The position numbers and the translations under genes were made by a program. This document shows positions 21,748 to 33,899 of a DNA stretch of 64,000 bases, piece after piece; the stretch's first letter is position 1; every line of letters starts with the position of its first letter. Where the stretch lies: positions 16,718,760-16,782,759 of the forward strand of contig CM030718.1 of the NCBI GenBank assembly GCA_017979445.1, in the 5' to 3' direction. The notes beneath the pieces are model-generated. The model was not told the origin of the DNA and made no database searches. It saw nothing but the letters and a program-made list of their open reading frames with translations. The DNA is from Akebia trifoliata. Taxonomy: Eukaryota > Streptophyta > Magnoliopsida > Ranunculales > Lardizabalaceae.

Positions 21748-23980
21748 TTTCGACTATTGACTTGGCACTAACGTTCGTTCTAACCAACTAGACTTACGAC
21801 TCCAACTAGGAGATGGACGTCTGAGTTTGGGCGCAATGATGACCCTGAAACCCCATCGAAGGTGAAGTAGGCTCTTAGCAATTAGAAATAAAGGTCCCCT
21901 TGATAGCATTGGTTAAGTTAACCCTTAGATTTAAAACTCTAATCGATGCAATATTCTAATCAAAAAAATATTACATGAAGATGATTTACCGATCGATCAT
22001 GAATCATAAAAAATTTTGAATCATGATTAAGGGTTGTACGATTTTCTAAAAGTAAGATCCAGATTGTACTAATCAGTACATCCCTTAATATGATTTTTTT
22101 ATCGATTCCAATTTTATGAAATATTCAATTCATTGAATTAAACTAGTCGATACAAGGTGAGTGGGACTATGTACCCTATTGAGTTTGGACCGGTTCGATC
22201 CAATGGATCTGAATGTTCTTGAATCACTTCTTCCAATATTTTTAAGCCAATTAGGTCAATCGATCCATGTGTTGATCCTAAGATCCATTTACCAATTAGG
22301 CTAATTAGTTTAATTTGATATTGTTCGGCATATCTCATCAGTTGAGTCTACTGGGTTGGACTGGTATTGTGGGTCCGATTAGAGCAGTGTGGATCAATTC
22401 ACCCACTTACCTCTTAGATGGATTGAATAGAGCAACCCAGGAACACCCATAGTCGATTCGGGTCGTGACCTATAGGAAGGTTTCTGGACTCTAGGTTTAC
22501 TATGTGCAATGCAATTTATCAGGCCACCATTGCCCAAGTTCACCTATATACCTCTCACGCGTACTCAATCAGACGGTACATGATAACTTGGTTTGATATA
22601 CCATATAGGTGATAATCTAAAACTCCAACCCACTTCTCTGAAGTCAAAAGTAGCCAGTTTAATCCCTAGTTGAGAGGTGACACACATTGTTGAGCAAGGG
22701 TAATACCTCTCATCTAGAATAAACGTAGTCTATCCCCCTCGTACAATAGAGTACAGTGGCGCAGGATCTTGCTTAGGCATTGATTTTGACCAAGGAATGC
22801 AATTAATGAACTTGCATTATCTTTGATAAACCGTATAGGTACGAGTCTAGGGTTGTAGCTTTCATAAATGGTTTAGCATCCCACGAGGGGACCGATCACA
22901 TACTAGTACTACATTGGCAAATCGGGACATGTGACTGTGCAGCATACAATAGGTCAAAGGCTCAGGTCGCTCCAGCCTAGATGCATCGATATACCTTTCA
23001 GAGTCACATAATCAGACGATACTAATGCCCCAGTTTAATATACCCTAAGGTACATAACTGGAGTTGTAATTTTTATGAATGACCTCACATCTCCGAAGAG
23101 ATCGGACCATACTAGTGCCACGTTGGCTATAAGGGACATGTAAGAGTACAAAGCAATAAACGTGCTAGTGGTGTGTGCAAAACAGGGTGGGATGTGTCCG
23201 GGACCTTTTCAAACAAATGGGCCCTTGGACCTGATCATACTATCACAATATGGATCTCACATTAATATTACACAATTTATAGCATCGAAATCAAAATCAA
23301 AACAAGCATATCCAAAATATATCTGCAGGGATCATGGCATATTAGATGGATAATCAATGAATATAACATAGAATAATCAATCAAATCCAACATTGAAACA
23401 GGCAAAAAAAATTTCAAAATAAAAGGATTTTTTTTATGGTCTAATCAAGGATCGCTTTGAGCAACCCAAAACAAATTGAGTTTTCACCAAACATTGAATT
23501 GAGGATGGATTGATAGTTGTAGAGATAAGGAGTGATGAACCTTTTTTTATTAATGAACAAAAACAATTTTTTTTATGATCCAAACAAAGATCACTTTGGA
23601 CGAGGACCAAACTAGCTTGACTAACACAATCAGATTTCAAAATTATTAAGGGTCATTATGCCACATGGTTCATCATGTCGGTAATCCAATGTTACAACCT
23701 TATAGATTTTGATGAAAGAATTTGGATCCGAAAATAAAATTTGCATTACCTTTTTTTATAGCTTAGATCCAAGGTTTTAAAAATGAGTGACTATGAAATC
23801 AAATTTTAAGTCAAGATTCAAAATAAAAATTAATTTTCAAGAATTTTCTCAAAATTTTTTTTAAAAACACTTAGAGTTTCATCCACCACAAACACATAGC
23901 ATTGAATCACTCTTGAGTGCCACGTGCCGAAGTCAATGACTTTTAGTAAGAAGGAACTCTAGCTAGTAAGACTAGCCCAT
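21748..23980 (-). other. 5' leader of element 2
   Basis: Noncoding leader shared in part with element 1 (10034-11900): GACCTATAGGAAGGTTTCTGG near 22470 and the duplicated ACTAGT...GGGACATGT segments near 22890-22930 and 23110-23140. Short open frames in it are not conserved between copies. Confidence 0.6.
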
Positions 23981-24340
23981 AAAAAAAATTTAAAATTTGT
24001 TTTTCATGTTGCTGCTAGCAACACACAAACCCCAACTAACATGTTTTTGATATGTTGCCACTATTACACCAAAAAAAGAAATTTATACATTGTTGGCAGC
24101 ACAACAAGAAAAATGAAAATGACATCATCTAACACAATTTTTCTTGTTTTATTGCTGCCAATACACACAGCAAAAAAAAATTGGTTTATGTTTTTGTTGC
24201 CTGTGTTGCTGCCAACACAATTTTTTTTTTTGTTTTTTTTTAATTTTTTTATGTGAAGAAATAAAATAAAAAAAATCATTAATTCAAAGAAGATCCACTC
24301 ACACGAAAAAATTAAAAGGGTTTTTCAAAAGAAGAAGAAC

Positions 24341-24341
<1 letters not shown>

Positions 24342-24364
<23 letters not shown>
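24342..24364. repeat. (GA)n microsatellite
   Basis: About eleven uninterrupted GA/AG units. Confidence 0.9.
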
Positions 24365-24371
<7 letters not shown>

Positions 24372-24866
24372 CTTTTCTTCGATGCCCCTTCTTCAAACCG
24401 TTCGACCGAAGTAATTTTTTCGTTGGATTTTCAGTTTTCTGAGGAGAAAATTTCAAAGCTTTTCCTCCAATCTTACTTGGAGTTTTACAGCAGCTCTTCT
24501 CGCTCTCAGATTCTATGGCTCCACAGCTATGGTAGAAGATTCATCTTCTTCTTCGCTTCGCCTTTCCTACACGTTTGCCCACCATTCCTGCATGTTGATC
24601 ACCTAGGTAGCCGGCAATCGGGACATGGTAATAGGCCACCTATTTGTGATTTTACCAATGATTTCAAAATTACTAATGATCATAGGCAAGATTTCGATGA
24701 GAATTCCTAAGATTTTTTGTTGTGGGTTGATCGCATTCAAGAGTCTTGATGGAGAAGAGGGCCGTGAGATCAATGGTGTTGGTTGGTTGATGTTGTTTGC
24801 TGTTGGAGAAACTGAAATGGGAAGAGGAAGAATAGGAGAAAGAGGAGATGGAGGGATTGGGTCATA

Positions 24867-24868
<2 letters not shown>

Positions 24869-24907
<39 letters not shown>

Positions 24908-24915
24908 AAGAAAGA
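24869..24915. repeat. (GA)n then (GAAA)n microsatellite
   Basis: About 17 GA units followed by GAAA-like units. Confidence 0.9.
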
Positions 24916-25721
24916 AGGGAACGTTTTTCCTTCTTGCTGTCTCCTTTGAACGTTTGGAGAAGAAGATAGAACTAAAAATAAAATAGTTTTACTATGGGCA
25001 CACAACACCTAAAATTGATTTAAGACGAGGAGTAGGTGTTGTTACCTTAAGAAAAACTTTTTTTTTCGATTTTTGTTTGCTGTCAACGGACAACACAACT
25101 TTTAAAAAACTGCACATATAAAATAACAAATAAGTAAAAAAACATTGACAAACGATAGATCAAACATATATATTTTTTTTAAAAATTTGCTATACAAAAA
25201 CGGATCGACATACACCTAAAAAAAAGATGAATAATAAAGTAAAAGATCCCCTTTTTTTTAACAATCTCCATGGTCCAATAATCATTATTCCATCCTCAAC
25301 TTATATGTCAATTTAAATATTTTATTATTTAGGGCCGTTCTAAATGATCCCCGATTGAACCATAAAAAATATATATATGCCAAATCAAAGTAGCCAAAAT
25401 CGAATCGAAAGATACCAATAAAGGATAAGACAAATTCCAAAATTAATACAAATAAAAATGGGTCAATACCCATTTTTCCACATCATCAACCTCTCAATTT
25501 CCTGCATTATTTAGGGTCATCCCAAACGACCCTAAATTGATTCATAGCAAATAATATTCCATAATAATATGCTAAAACTGATGTCGAGATAATATAATGC
25601 AATCCCAAAAATAAATGAATCAAATAAACTAAAAATAAATAAAATAAAAATAAATAAATAAAAACTAGGTCTAACCAGCAATGTTCCCATACTTGAAGCT
25701 TTTCAAGTTTGATCCTCAATA

Positions 25722-25741
25722 ATCCCCAACAGAGTCGTCAC
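25722..25741 (-). other. primer-binding site, element 2
   Basis: The minus strand reads TGACGACTCTGTTGGGGAT at the edge of the 5' LTR, a variant of the family-A site. Confidence 0.7.
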
Positions 25742-27301
25742 TGAAAGCACATTCGATCCGCGGGGTGTGCGGATCCACTTTTGACTTTGAGGTTTGGGAG
25801 TCACCACCTAGTTATTACGGTCTAGGACTCGAGCATTGACTCAAAACAAATAAAACAACTAATCTACAAAAGATATTAAGTTCGAGGATCACGTTATGGG
25901 GTTGGAAGGTGTTAAGCACCAACCCCGCTGGGCAAACACCAATCTCTACTAATTTCTAAGAATATTACATTGGTAAAGACCTAAAATAAATAAATAAAAT
26001 AAAGAAATTATACCTGTGATGATCGCAACGACTTGTTCCCTCAGATATGGTAGAACAACTTCTCATATGAATTCTCCTCGTTTTGTTCTATCACAGAATC
26101 TGCTTCGGATCTCCAAAATGAAGTATCTTCTCCTTAGATCTAAATTTTTCCTAATATTGTGATGGGTTTATAGGTAGTTTTTGGAGAGTTTTGAGAGTCT
26201 TTTTGATAAAAGTTAGGGTTTAGATGATAGGTAATGGGTTAGGGCTTCAAAATCAGGATTTTGGGAAGGATAGGGTGACTTTTTGACCTACTTTTTCTAG
26301 GATTTTCTTTGACCTACGAAATTAGGTTGTGAAGGCTCTCTATTTATAGAATTTTTTGGGTAGAGTTAATGTTTGATTAGGTTTCTTTTAGTGTTTTAAT
26401 TAGGATTTTGACTTTAGTCTTATGAGATTGACTTGGTCTTTTTAGATTAGAGTTTTGACTTAAGTCTTATGAGATTGACTTGGTTCCTTTAGATTAAGAT
26501 TTTAATTAGGATTTTGACTTTAGTCTTATGAGATTGACTTGATTAGGATTTTAATTAGGATTTTGACTTAAGTCTTATGAGATTGACTTGGTCTTTTTAG
26601 ATTAGGGTTTTGACTTAAGTCTTATGAGATTGACTTGGTTTCTTTGGTTTTGACTTAAGTCTTATGAGATTGACTTGGTTTAGATTTTTAAATTAATTTT
26701 ATTAAGGTTTTATTTTACATTAATTAATATTTTATTTAGTAATTTAGAAATTAAAAATTTTAAAAATAAGAAAATTATCGTTTTGCCCCGGAAGAGAACT
26801 TTTGCTTTTCAAGTCAGTTTTCAATATTCTGGAATGTTTTGGAATCGATTTTTCGAAATGAATTCAATGGAATTATTGGTTTGTATTATTTATGAAATTT
26901 TTTGGTGTGAAATGATTGTCATCCCTTATGAGAGGCATTTTCATAATTTTATTTGATTTCATTTTGTTGTTTTATGTATTCGAATGGATTTCCCTAAGCA
27001 TAAGGGGGGCTCTAAGGATGTTTTGATATTAGGGGTATTTTGATAATTTAGTCATTTTGTAATGATTTTTACTATGCAGCTTCTTTTTGTCTGCAAGATG
27101 ATGATTTCTATGTTTTTGGGATTATATTTTCCTAACGTAGCGTGATTTCTATAGTTTTATTAGTTTGAGATACCTCGTCTGAATTTCTAAAACATATCTA
27201 GTAACAAATAAAGCATTGGAATAAACATCCATCATTCGGAATCGTCGCGATCAAGTTGACGAGTTGATTAATCAGGCAAATGTGAAAATGGGGTGTCCAC
27301 A
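25742..27301 (-). repeat. element 2 5' LTR
   Basis: 1560 bp, collinear with 15192-16787, from TGAAAGCACA to GGGGTGTCCACA. The small length difference comes from the U3 sub-repeats and scattered indels. Confidence 0.9.
26340..26348 (-). promoter_or_regulatory. TATA box, element 2 5' LTR
   Basis: The minus strand reads TATAAATAG. Confidence 0.6.
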
Positions 27302-27306
27302 GGATC
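27302..27306. repeat. target-site duplication of element 2, right (GGATC)
   Basis: One mismatch to the left copy AGATC at 15187-15191. GGATC is the expected LTR sequence at this point. Confidence 0.75.
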
Positions 27307-27336
27307 CACACACCCTGCAGATCGAGGGCGCTTTCA

Positions 27337-27341
27337 GCATG
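27337..27341. repeat. target-site duplication of the solo LTR, right (GCATG)
   Basis: Perfect partner of 3210-3214. Confidence 0.9.
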
Positions 27342-28980
27342 CTCTTGAATATTGAAACTTGGGTGCATCTCAGCTTTGGCTGCAAGGCCTTGGTTGGACT
27401 TTATCTCTCAAAAGTATCATACAACTGGTTGATTTTTAATTTTGAAAACCTGCCCATTTACATTGGTGGACTAGAAATCTTTTATTGGTGATTTCGAATT
27501 TTATATTGGTGTTAAACACTCCGAACACATTTTAGTAGATAGTGTTTTGATCATCTCCATCAGTGTCTTGGTTATGTGAGAGATCTCATAAAGGTAGGTT
27601 TGTTGATTGGTTCGAAGTTTCTGTATTTGTCGAATCTCCATTTGATACTGGACAATAGGACAAGTAGGCTTACTTATAAAACAAAAGGAGAGGTAGGTTT
27701 TTCTTCCTTCATCTTCCCTTAGTAAAAGAAACTAGTGCTAGGATTTGGATGCTAATGGGATGAGTTTAAAACTAAGTTAAGGATAGGGTTTAGGGTTGGG
27801 TCTTTGGTATTAGATAAACTAAACAAAAGAAATGTGGTGTCTACAAGGACGACCAATTGTTAGGTTAGGATAATACAAAATGTGGTGCCTACAAGATAAT
27901 AGTTGATAAATTCCCTAAGTATTAATTTGGTAGGTCTTAGGGAAAAAATCCAAGCAAATATATTTACAACATCAAGGATATGTATGTTGGAGTCATAACT
28001 AGTCTTTATTTATTTATTTATGAATTTCAATCCGAAACCCTAATATTGTTTACACAATTGGGTTCTGAATTTTGTGTCCAAGCAACGATCAACAATCTGA
28101 TATTTTTATGATCTAGTTTAATTTACTGATTGATAGATTTATTTATTTTAAGATTTTTACTTGATTGCTGGAAATGCAAGGATTTAGGTTTTTTGTTACT
28201 ATTAGATGTTAGTTTGAAGATGCAATTGTAATTATGTTGTCAATTTCATTGGAAGAACCGAAGTCAAAAACTATTTTAAAATGTAATGTGAAGAATCAAT
28301 AAAAATTGGTCAAGATTTTCAAATATTGATGTGATTATGATGTATTCTACTTTAAGAAACCATAAATTTTTATAGGGTATGTGATTAAAGATCTACTAGA
28401 TGTATAGGAAGTTATTCCTAAGATTTTACAAGCACAATATCTACTTCTATGGGTTTTACAAGATTCTATTGTTATAGTCCTTTAACCATCTTACAAGATA
28501 AAAAATTGTATGGTTTTCTATATTCAAGTCAGAGTTAATTGACAGTTGTGATGTATATTAGTCATTCCATGTCAGTAATACTTGGCAAAAGAATCTGGGG
28601 TTCAACTTCATTGCATTTCTGTTAGTGTGTAACACTAATCTCTATTAGTCTAAACACCTCTCGTTACAGACCAAGTTATTCACATTATATTTATTTTTAA
28701 TCTTTAAGAGATAACCAAACAATAGTATAGCAACAGGACTTGAAAATAATAGGTTACTTTCATTTCTTTGATAAATTTCTATTATGAGCAATAGTGTAGC
28801 AACATATTGCTTGGTAGTTATGACAATAGTATAGTAGGATGGTTTTTGACTTTATATCCCAATGTAACTTTTGCAAGTCAAAAGACTGGACCTGGCAGGT
28901 ACTTAAAAAGTTCCTCTTTTCTTGAATGTGTATGCATAAAAATTCTTGATTTTCTATAATATGTTTCCTCCTGTGTGCAG
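27342..28980. other. CACTA interior between CRY-DASH and U2AF fragments
   Basis: AT-rich sequence with no exon I recognise. Its intron-like composition fits captured introns of the flanking gene fragments. The open frame at 27264-27491 begins inside the LTR and is not a gene. Confidence 0.4.
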
Positions 28981-29186
28981 CAACAGTTTAGAAATCTCCA
29001 TGTGATGCTAGTTCAGGCTATGATGCAATAGGTTTGGTTGATTAAGAGCATAGTGAGGATCCAAGTTTTTGTTGTCTCTATGTGTGATTCATTCTAACAT
29101 CTGACATGAAATTTATTTGGTGCTAGGCAACACGACATGCTCGACGGGTGTACATTGGTTGCATTTCTCCTACAACAAATGAGCAG
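28981..29186 (+). pseudogene. U2AF large subunit (U2AF65) gene fragment
   Basis: Two exons with a normal GT-AG intron. Exon 28981-29031 ends VQAMMQ followed by TAG where plant U2AF65 has a second Gln. Exon 29127-29186 gives ATRHARRVYIGC then PTTNEQ, the start of the first RNA-recognition motif (family form RRVYVGGLPP). U2AF65 binds the intron polypyrimidine tract during 3' splice-site choice. Only about 37 codons remain; the rest of RRM1 and the other RRMs are absent. A premature stop and loss of the conserved GGL in RNP2 show it is dead. It is a captured fragment that includes an intron, hence copied from genomic DNA. Confidence 0.85.
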
Positions 29187-30966
29187 GTCATTCACCCTTA
29201 TCTTGCTTATTGTGTTTTCTTCTTGCCATCATTTATTTGAGTATTGGACTGGAAAATTGTGTTTGTGCGACGTAAGATAAGCCTCTTTATATGGATGCCT
29301 ATGTTAGAGATTTGAGATTTTTAGTTTGTAGAGTTCAAAGATTTGACAAGCATGTTTCTGAATTCTGTGATGGTGACACTGATGTAGTAATCTATTATGA
29401 TGAGTACATGCAGTTTTGTTTGTGAATTTTGTAGGCTTGTTTTATATTTCACATTTTTAGTTTGTAGCCTCTTTATAGTTTGCAGTAAACTATAAGGTCA
29501 TTCACATGTTTTGTGGCACGTCACAAAACATGGGGTAACAAATGCAGGTTGTTAATCAAATTATTTTTCTGTTTCTTAATTCAAGCCCAACGTTTTTTTT
29601 ATCATTGCTCATGAGTCATGATCTTAAGTATTATATATGGCCAACATAATTGTGATGATGGTAGGATCCACTATAGGAGTTTAGTTTCTATTGGATCTTT
29701 GAAATGCTACCCTGTTCTATAAAGAAGATATTTCATATAATACCCTTAAGAAAAACATAGAAATCCAGGCTTGGAATGGGCAGGCTTCCTTGCTTGAAAC
29801 TTTTAGAGTTGTACCAAATTTTTTATGAGTTTGGTTTGATTTTTCGAGGATAATTTGATTTTGTTCTTGGGTTGCTCTGTTTTTATCTCTACTGTTGCTT
29901 ATAGTTTTATTCTATTTGGAAACAGTTTTCTCTAGGGTTGAACTTTCAAGAAAGAAGAAACAAGTAGAGGAGCAAAGAGACATAAAACAAGATGAAAAAC
30001 AACTAGGATTATAACCCATTAGGACATGGTCTTTTGGGTAGGCATAGGTCATCATGTCCTCTCCCTACATTAGATTACTATGATCTTTTTTTTATAACCC
30101 ATATTCCTATAATTATTATGTTTGGTTGTTAGACCTTCTAGAATTATAGTTGGCATCTTTTTTTTTTAACTATATCTTACTAAAGGTAGAGTAGCATTCT
30201 TGTCTGTGTAGACTTTTGAATACTTTTTATGTATCTTGAAGGAGAAGATGGTTCTTCATTTAGTAATGAAGTAGGTGAACCCCACCTCCATTAGGATTTT
30301 ATTCTCCCCATGATTTAAAAAAAAAATGTCATTTAAGGAGTGTTTGACAACAGCGAAAACATTTATTGGAGAAATCAATTTTTGTAAACAACATTCTTTC
30401 AAATTTTATTCTTTCAGAAAATATTTGATGGTGTTTGATCCTATAATATGCTTAAACATAACCACCCCCCCCACCCCCTACACACAAAAATCATATTTTC
30501 CCATAGCAAAAAAAACCAAGAACAAACCAAGCCAAAGTAGTGAAGTCAACCATGTCTGCCAACTTGCCATATCATCTTATCAGCATTATAAAATTAAAGG
30601 TGCAAACAATCGGATTAGAGAGAGAGACCTCACGAACTGTTGTTCCAATAACATCACCCTTGTCATCATCAAACATTCCAACTGGCAATTCTAAGAGAAG
30701 CCTCCCAACAAGAAAAATGTATTAGGCAAAACCAATATTAATGGTGCCTTATCCTAACTACTTAGGGTCAGCAATACAACTCTTTTCCATCATTCATTTC
30801 TATCCAAATCCATATATTAATGGTGCCTTATCCTAGCTACCACTATGTAGTAATCTATTATCAGAGGTATACACTAAAGTTATTTTTCCACCATATCACC
30901 ACCTACCATCTACTAAGGAATCTTTTACTGAGAATTGATTTTTTTTGTTTGACTGTTAACTTATAG
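29187..30966 (+). other. captured intronic or intergenic DNA
   Basis: No recognisable exon. It starts with a plausible donor after the U2AF exon and ends with an acceptor (TTATAG) before the aspartic proteinase exon, so somewhere within it the two captured genes are joined; I could not place the junction. The open frame 30326-30694 is not conserved protein. Confidence 0.4.
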
Positions 30967-31949
30967 ATACAACCAAAGAAGATCTACTCTCAAATTGGTT
31001 TTTGTACCTTTGATGGGACTCGAGGTGTTAGGTTAGAAAAACCTGTGTTTTATTAACTTTACATTGGTTATAGTCATCTGTCAGTATTTTGTAACATTGT
31101 AGTTGAACCAACTTATTGTGTTTTGTGGATTCGTCTTGTGCAGTACCGACATCAAGAGTGTAGTGGATGACAAGAATGTCGGCAAGTCAGCTGATGATTT
31201 GAGTGATGATTCCATGTGCTCTGTTAGTGAGATGACAGTTGTATGGATGCAAAATCAGCTTAAACATAATAAGACACAAGATCTTATATTGAACTACATC
31301 AATGAGGTGGAGTAGCGTTCACATCTCATTATAGCTTTGTATTTCAAATTAGGTTGTTGCTTGTGCAGCGTCTCATGTCCTCAGCTGTGGTTGCAGCTCT
31401 GTGAGCGTCTGCCTAGTCCAATGGGAGAATCAGCAATCGACTGTAGTAGTCTTTCTTACATGCCCAACATTTCATTTACCATTGGAGATAGAGTATTTGA
31501 CCTCAGCCCAGATCAGGTATGACATTATCCTAAATAAATGAAGTTTTTGTTAAATACTTCCATTATTATAACAATCATTGATTGACCCCTTGGTGTTGTT
31601 ATGTTTTTCATTTTTTGTGGTGATCAGTACATTCTCAAGGTGGGCGAAGGAGATGTGGTCCAGTGCATTAGCAGATTTACAGCTTTGGATATACTTCCTC
31701 CTCGCAAACCTCTATGGTACCATGTCTCCTTCCTATTTTTTCCTTCGATTTTGTTTAATTTATTTTGTGTAAAGGTTGGTGATGGCGTCCAGATGGGTGG
31801 TTGATTGCCATTCATTTTCTATGTTGTAATTAACGATGGTTATGTATTGTAGGATCCTGGGAGATGTTTTCATGGGGTAATACCATACGGTATTTGACCA
31901 TGGTAATATGAAGGTTGGATTTGCATATGTAGCAGCATCTCAGCATTAG
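30967..31949 (+). pseudogene. plant aspartic proteinase (phytepsin type) C-terminal fragment
   Basis: Six exons with phase-matched GT-AG introns: 30967-31031 (CTFDGTRGV), 31144-31306 ([15 protein letters not shown]), 31397-31516 ([19 protein letters not shown]), 31628-31716 ([18 protein letters not shown]), and 31853-31949 (ILGDVFMG, YHTVFDHGNMKVGFA) after a W codon split between exons. This covers most of the saposin-like plant-specific insert and the C-terminal lobe of a vacuolar aspartic protease; the catalytic Asp-containing exons are missing. A plant-specific-insert Cys is Tyr (KKIYSQIG), and a TAA replaces one codon in the last exon (FMG*YHT) at 31878-31880. The reading frame is otherwise well kept, so capture was fairly recent. 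Confidence 0.92.
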
Positions 31950-33609
31950 TGCGTTTCTCTCTTTCTTTTTTCTTTTTCTATACATAGACATGTTGTTTCC
32001 TGGAACTTGGATGTTCATGTTTGGAAAGCCTTTCTCCCTGTAAACTAGTTCCTCTATATTTTGTGTATTTGCTGGTTTATTCTCATTTTATTATGAAATA
32101 GGAGTGAAGGAACTATCCATAGGTTGTATAAACACCTTTTATTTTTTATTTTTTTTAAGTCCTCCATTTAAATAAACAGACATGCATATCCAGGCCGCCA
32201 AAATAATTGGTTTGCGTCTGATACAACAGTTACCCATGTCTAACATTAGTATGTATCTCAATCACCAAGTATCAGATTATGTTTCTTGCCTTCTGACAGT
32301 TCAAGACTAGCATTCAATTCCTTCCATTACTAGCCTATATCTAGCCCTTGATTTGTCTGTTTATAGTGTTGTGGATGTAGCTATCGGCTTAAGATCCCTT
32401 GCCCCATCCTTTTTCTTCTTGAAGTTGCGTAACCTATGTGTCAAAGTCATTCGTTAAGGTACAATGACATGGTCTAAGCACCATGTCATTTGTGGGCCAC
32501 TCTATTCGCGAGAACCTTCAATATTATTATTCTTATTAAGCACTACTTTTCTTCTAAACATACATGCTTATGTTCTATGATCCATCAACTCCTCCTAAGA
32601 TGGGCCCCTATTGTGAATAAGCCATTATAAATTGTAAGCAAGGAATTTCACCGTGGTGAGTCTGACTTGGTTGAGTTGTCTTATTCTCACTGAAGTGTTA
32701 CCTCATTATTTTGACTCTTATCTTGTTTAACCGTTTAAACTGTTATCAGGGTTTACAATAGTGGTTTGGGTGAGTTTGACAATGTTTGTATCATGGTTTT
32801 GGCAATAAAAATGTTTGTAAACATAACTGTCCAACTTAATTCATGTACATGTGGCCAGCTTTTTAGTCTTTAACCTACTGGCTTGGTTGACACTTGAATT
32901 TGTAACCCCATATAGTCTTTATCTTATTGTATATCCTTAGTAAAGTTATATTATAAAACTTCACTCTGTAAAACTAGAGAAGTTTAGCTGTTTGGACCCT
33001 ATGACTTAATTATCTTTATCTATATATTGGCTTGAAGTAGTAAGTTTGTGGGGGACTCTTGTCATTAGCAAAAGAAATCTCTGTCAAATATTAATAAATG
33101 AGTAGATATGCAAGTGTGTAGATGTGGTAGCTGTATGGGGTGTGTTAAATATTATATTTAAAAATAATGAATAAAGTTAAACAAACCATTGTCCACTTTG
33201 ATTAGCTTTGTTGGTCTTCTTTTAAGGGGTACTCCGAAAAGGATGTACTTGGAAATGGATTTTCTATTTCAAAGGCAACCCACTTTGATGGGTTTTAATA
33301 CAGAAAGATTTTCTATTTACAAGTTGTTGTAGATTCAGTATGAAGTAGCAACTACCTTGTCCTTTTATTCATGAAATTTGAACACTCCTTTAATTTATTG
33401 AGGTTTTGTTTCATATTTTAGTATGATTTTGGTAATAATGGAGATTTTTAACATGCAAACTAATTTTATGGTGGAAAACATTTGTCATTGAATGGTCTTG
33501 TTAGTTATACTTACCGATCTTGATAAGTGGCATTGGCTTCATAGTTATTGCAATTTCACGGTGTTTTAGGTTTTCTTCTGACATTATTATCGTGCTTTCT
33601 TTTCTTAAG
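31950..33609. other. unassigned CACTA interior
   Basis: AT-rich DNA without a recognisable exon. The first ~100 bp may be 3'-UTR of the proteinase. Two short TGGTGCCTTATCCTA segments occur earlier, at 30740 and 30820. Nothing else can be supported. Confidence 0.35.
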
Positions 33610-33690
33610 GTTTCCAATCCCAAACGTTTTCCAATGAGTAGATCTGGTTATGGGCATAAGGGACAAGAAATTCTTTTGCTAACCAATTGT
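33610..33690 (+). pseudogene. probable AGO4-clade Argonaute N-terminal exon fragment
   Basis: After an acceptor-like CTTAAG, a frame reads PKRFPMSRSGYGHKGQE then ILLLTNCEVF. The pattern PKR-P--R-G-G-KG--I-LLTN-F-V is that of the N domain of plant AGO4/6/9 proteins, which guide RNA-directed DNA methylation. The His of LLTNHF is Cys here and nothing downstream matches, so at best this is one captured exon. The match rests on about 30 residues recalled from the family. Confidence 0.5.
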
Positions 33691-33899
33691 GAAGTATTTG
33701 GGAATGGCAGCCCTGGTGGCAGTGGACTTCCAAATGAGGGACAATTGCGGTTTATTTGTAGTATTCTGCGACATTTTGTAATTTCGATGGTGAAGTATTT
33801 AGTATTTAGTAATTTTGTAAATTATGACTAATTGTAACTCTTTTGTGTATAAATGAATGTGATAGAGAACCTCAATGTACTCTATTTATGTCTATTTTG

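Larger units (their letters stand above)
24000..25110. mobile_element. putative foldback-type DNA transposon inside element 2 leader
   Basis: This segment has no counterpart in element 1. Both ends are rich in short GTTGCTGCCAACAC / TGTTGGCAGCAACA motifs in both orientations (24010-24220 and 25070-25105). A strong inverted repeat lies at 24093-24163 (TTGGCAGCA..AACAAGAAAAA against TTTTTCTTG..TTGCTGCCAA). The centre (24370-24850) is unrecognised and GC-richer, flanked by GA runs. I could not define exact ends or a duplication, so this is tentative. Confidence 0.4.
15192..27301 (-). mobile_element. element 2: family-A retrotransposon that still carries gag
   Basis: This is a complete 12.1-kb minus-strand element. 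The 3' LTR is 15192-16787, the PPT 16788-16800, the array 17203-17880, the conserved noncoding region 17881-19150, the pol remnant 19150-20100, gag 20470-21747, the leader 21748-25721, the PBS 25722-25741 and the 5' LTR 25742-27301. It inserted into the last 35 bp of the solo LTR. It is the only copy here with a recognisable gag, but PR, RT, RNase H and most of integrase are missing, so it is at best a gag-only non-autonomous element. Confidence 0.9.
3215..27336 (+). mobile_element. family-A solo LTR, plus strand, interrupted by elements 1 and 2
   Basis: The LTR starts TGTAGACACCCCATTTTTGC at 3215 and runs to 4160. It resumes at 14782-15191 and finishes at 27307-27336 (...GAGGGCGCTTTCA). The pieces total about 1.39 kb, in line with other family-A LTRs. 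No internal domain is attached at either end, and GCATG flanks it on both sides, so it is a solo LTR left by LTR-LTR recombination. Its own promoter-like TATAAATA lies at 3999-4006. It was later hit twice by members of its own family in the opposite orientation. Confidence 0.9.

Noticed and set aside
24041..24279. Two 71-codon frames on opposite strands over the same bases
   Set aside because: They result from the inverted repeat at 24093-24163, which reads similarly on both strands.
30326..30725. Two overlapping open frames of 122 and 61 codons
   Set aside because: They lie between captured exons, start in low-complexity sequence, overlap in different frames and match no family I recognise.
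30967..31949. Functional aspartic proteinase gene
   Set aside because: The catalytic exons are missing, an insert cysteine is lost and the last exon has an internal TAA, although splice sites and frames are otherwise good.
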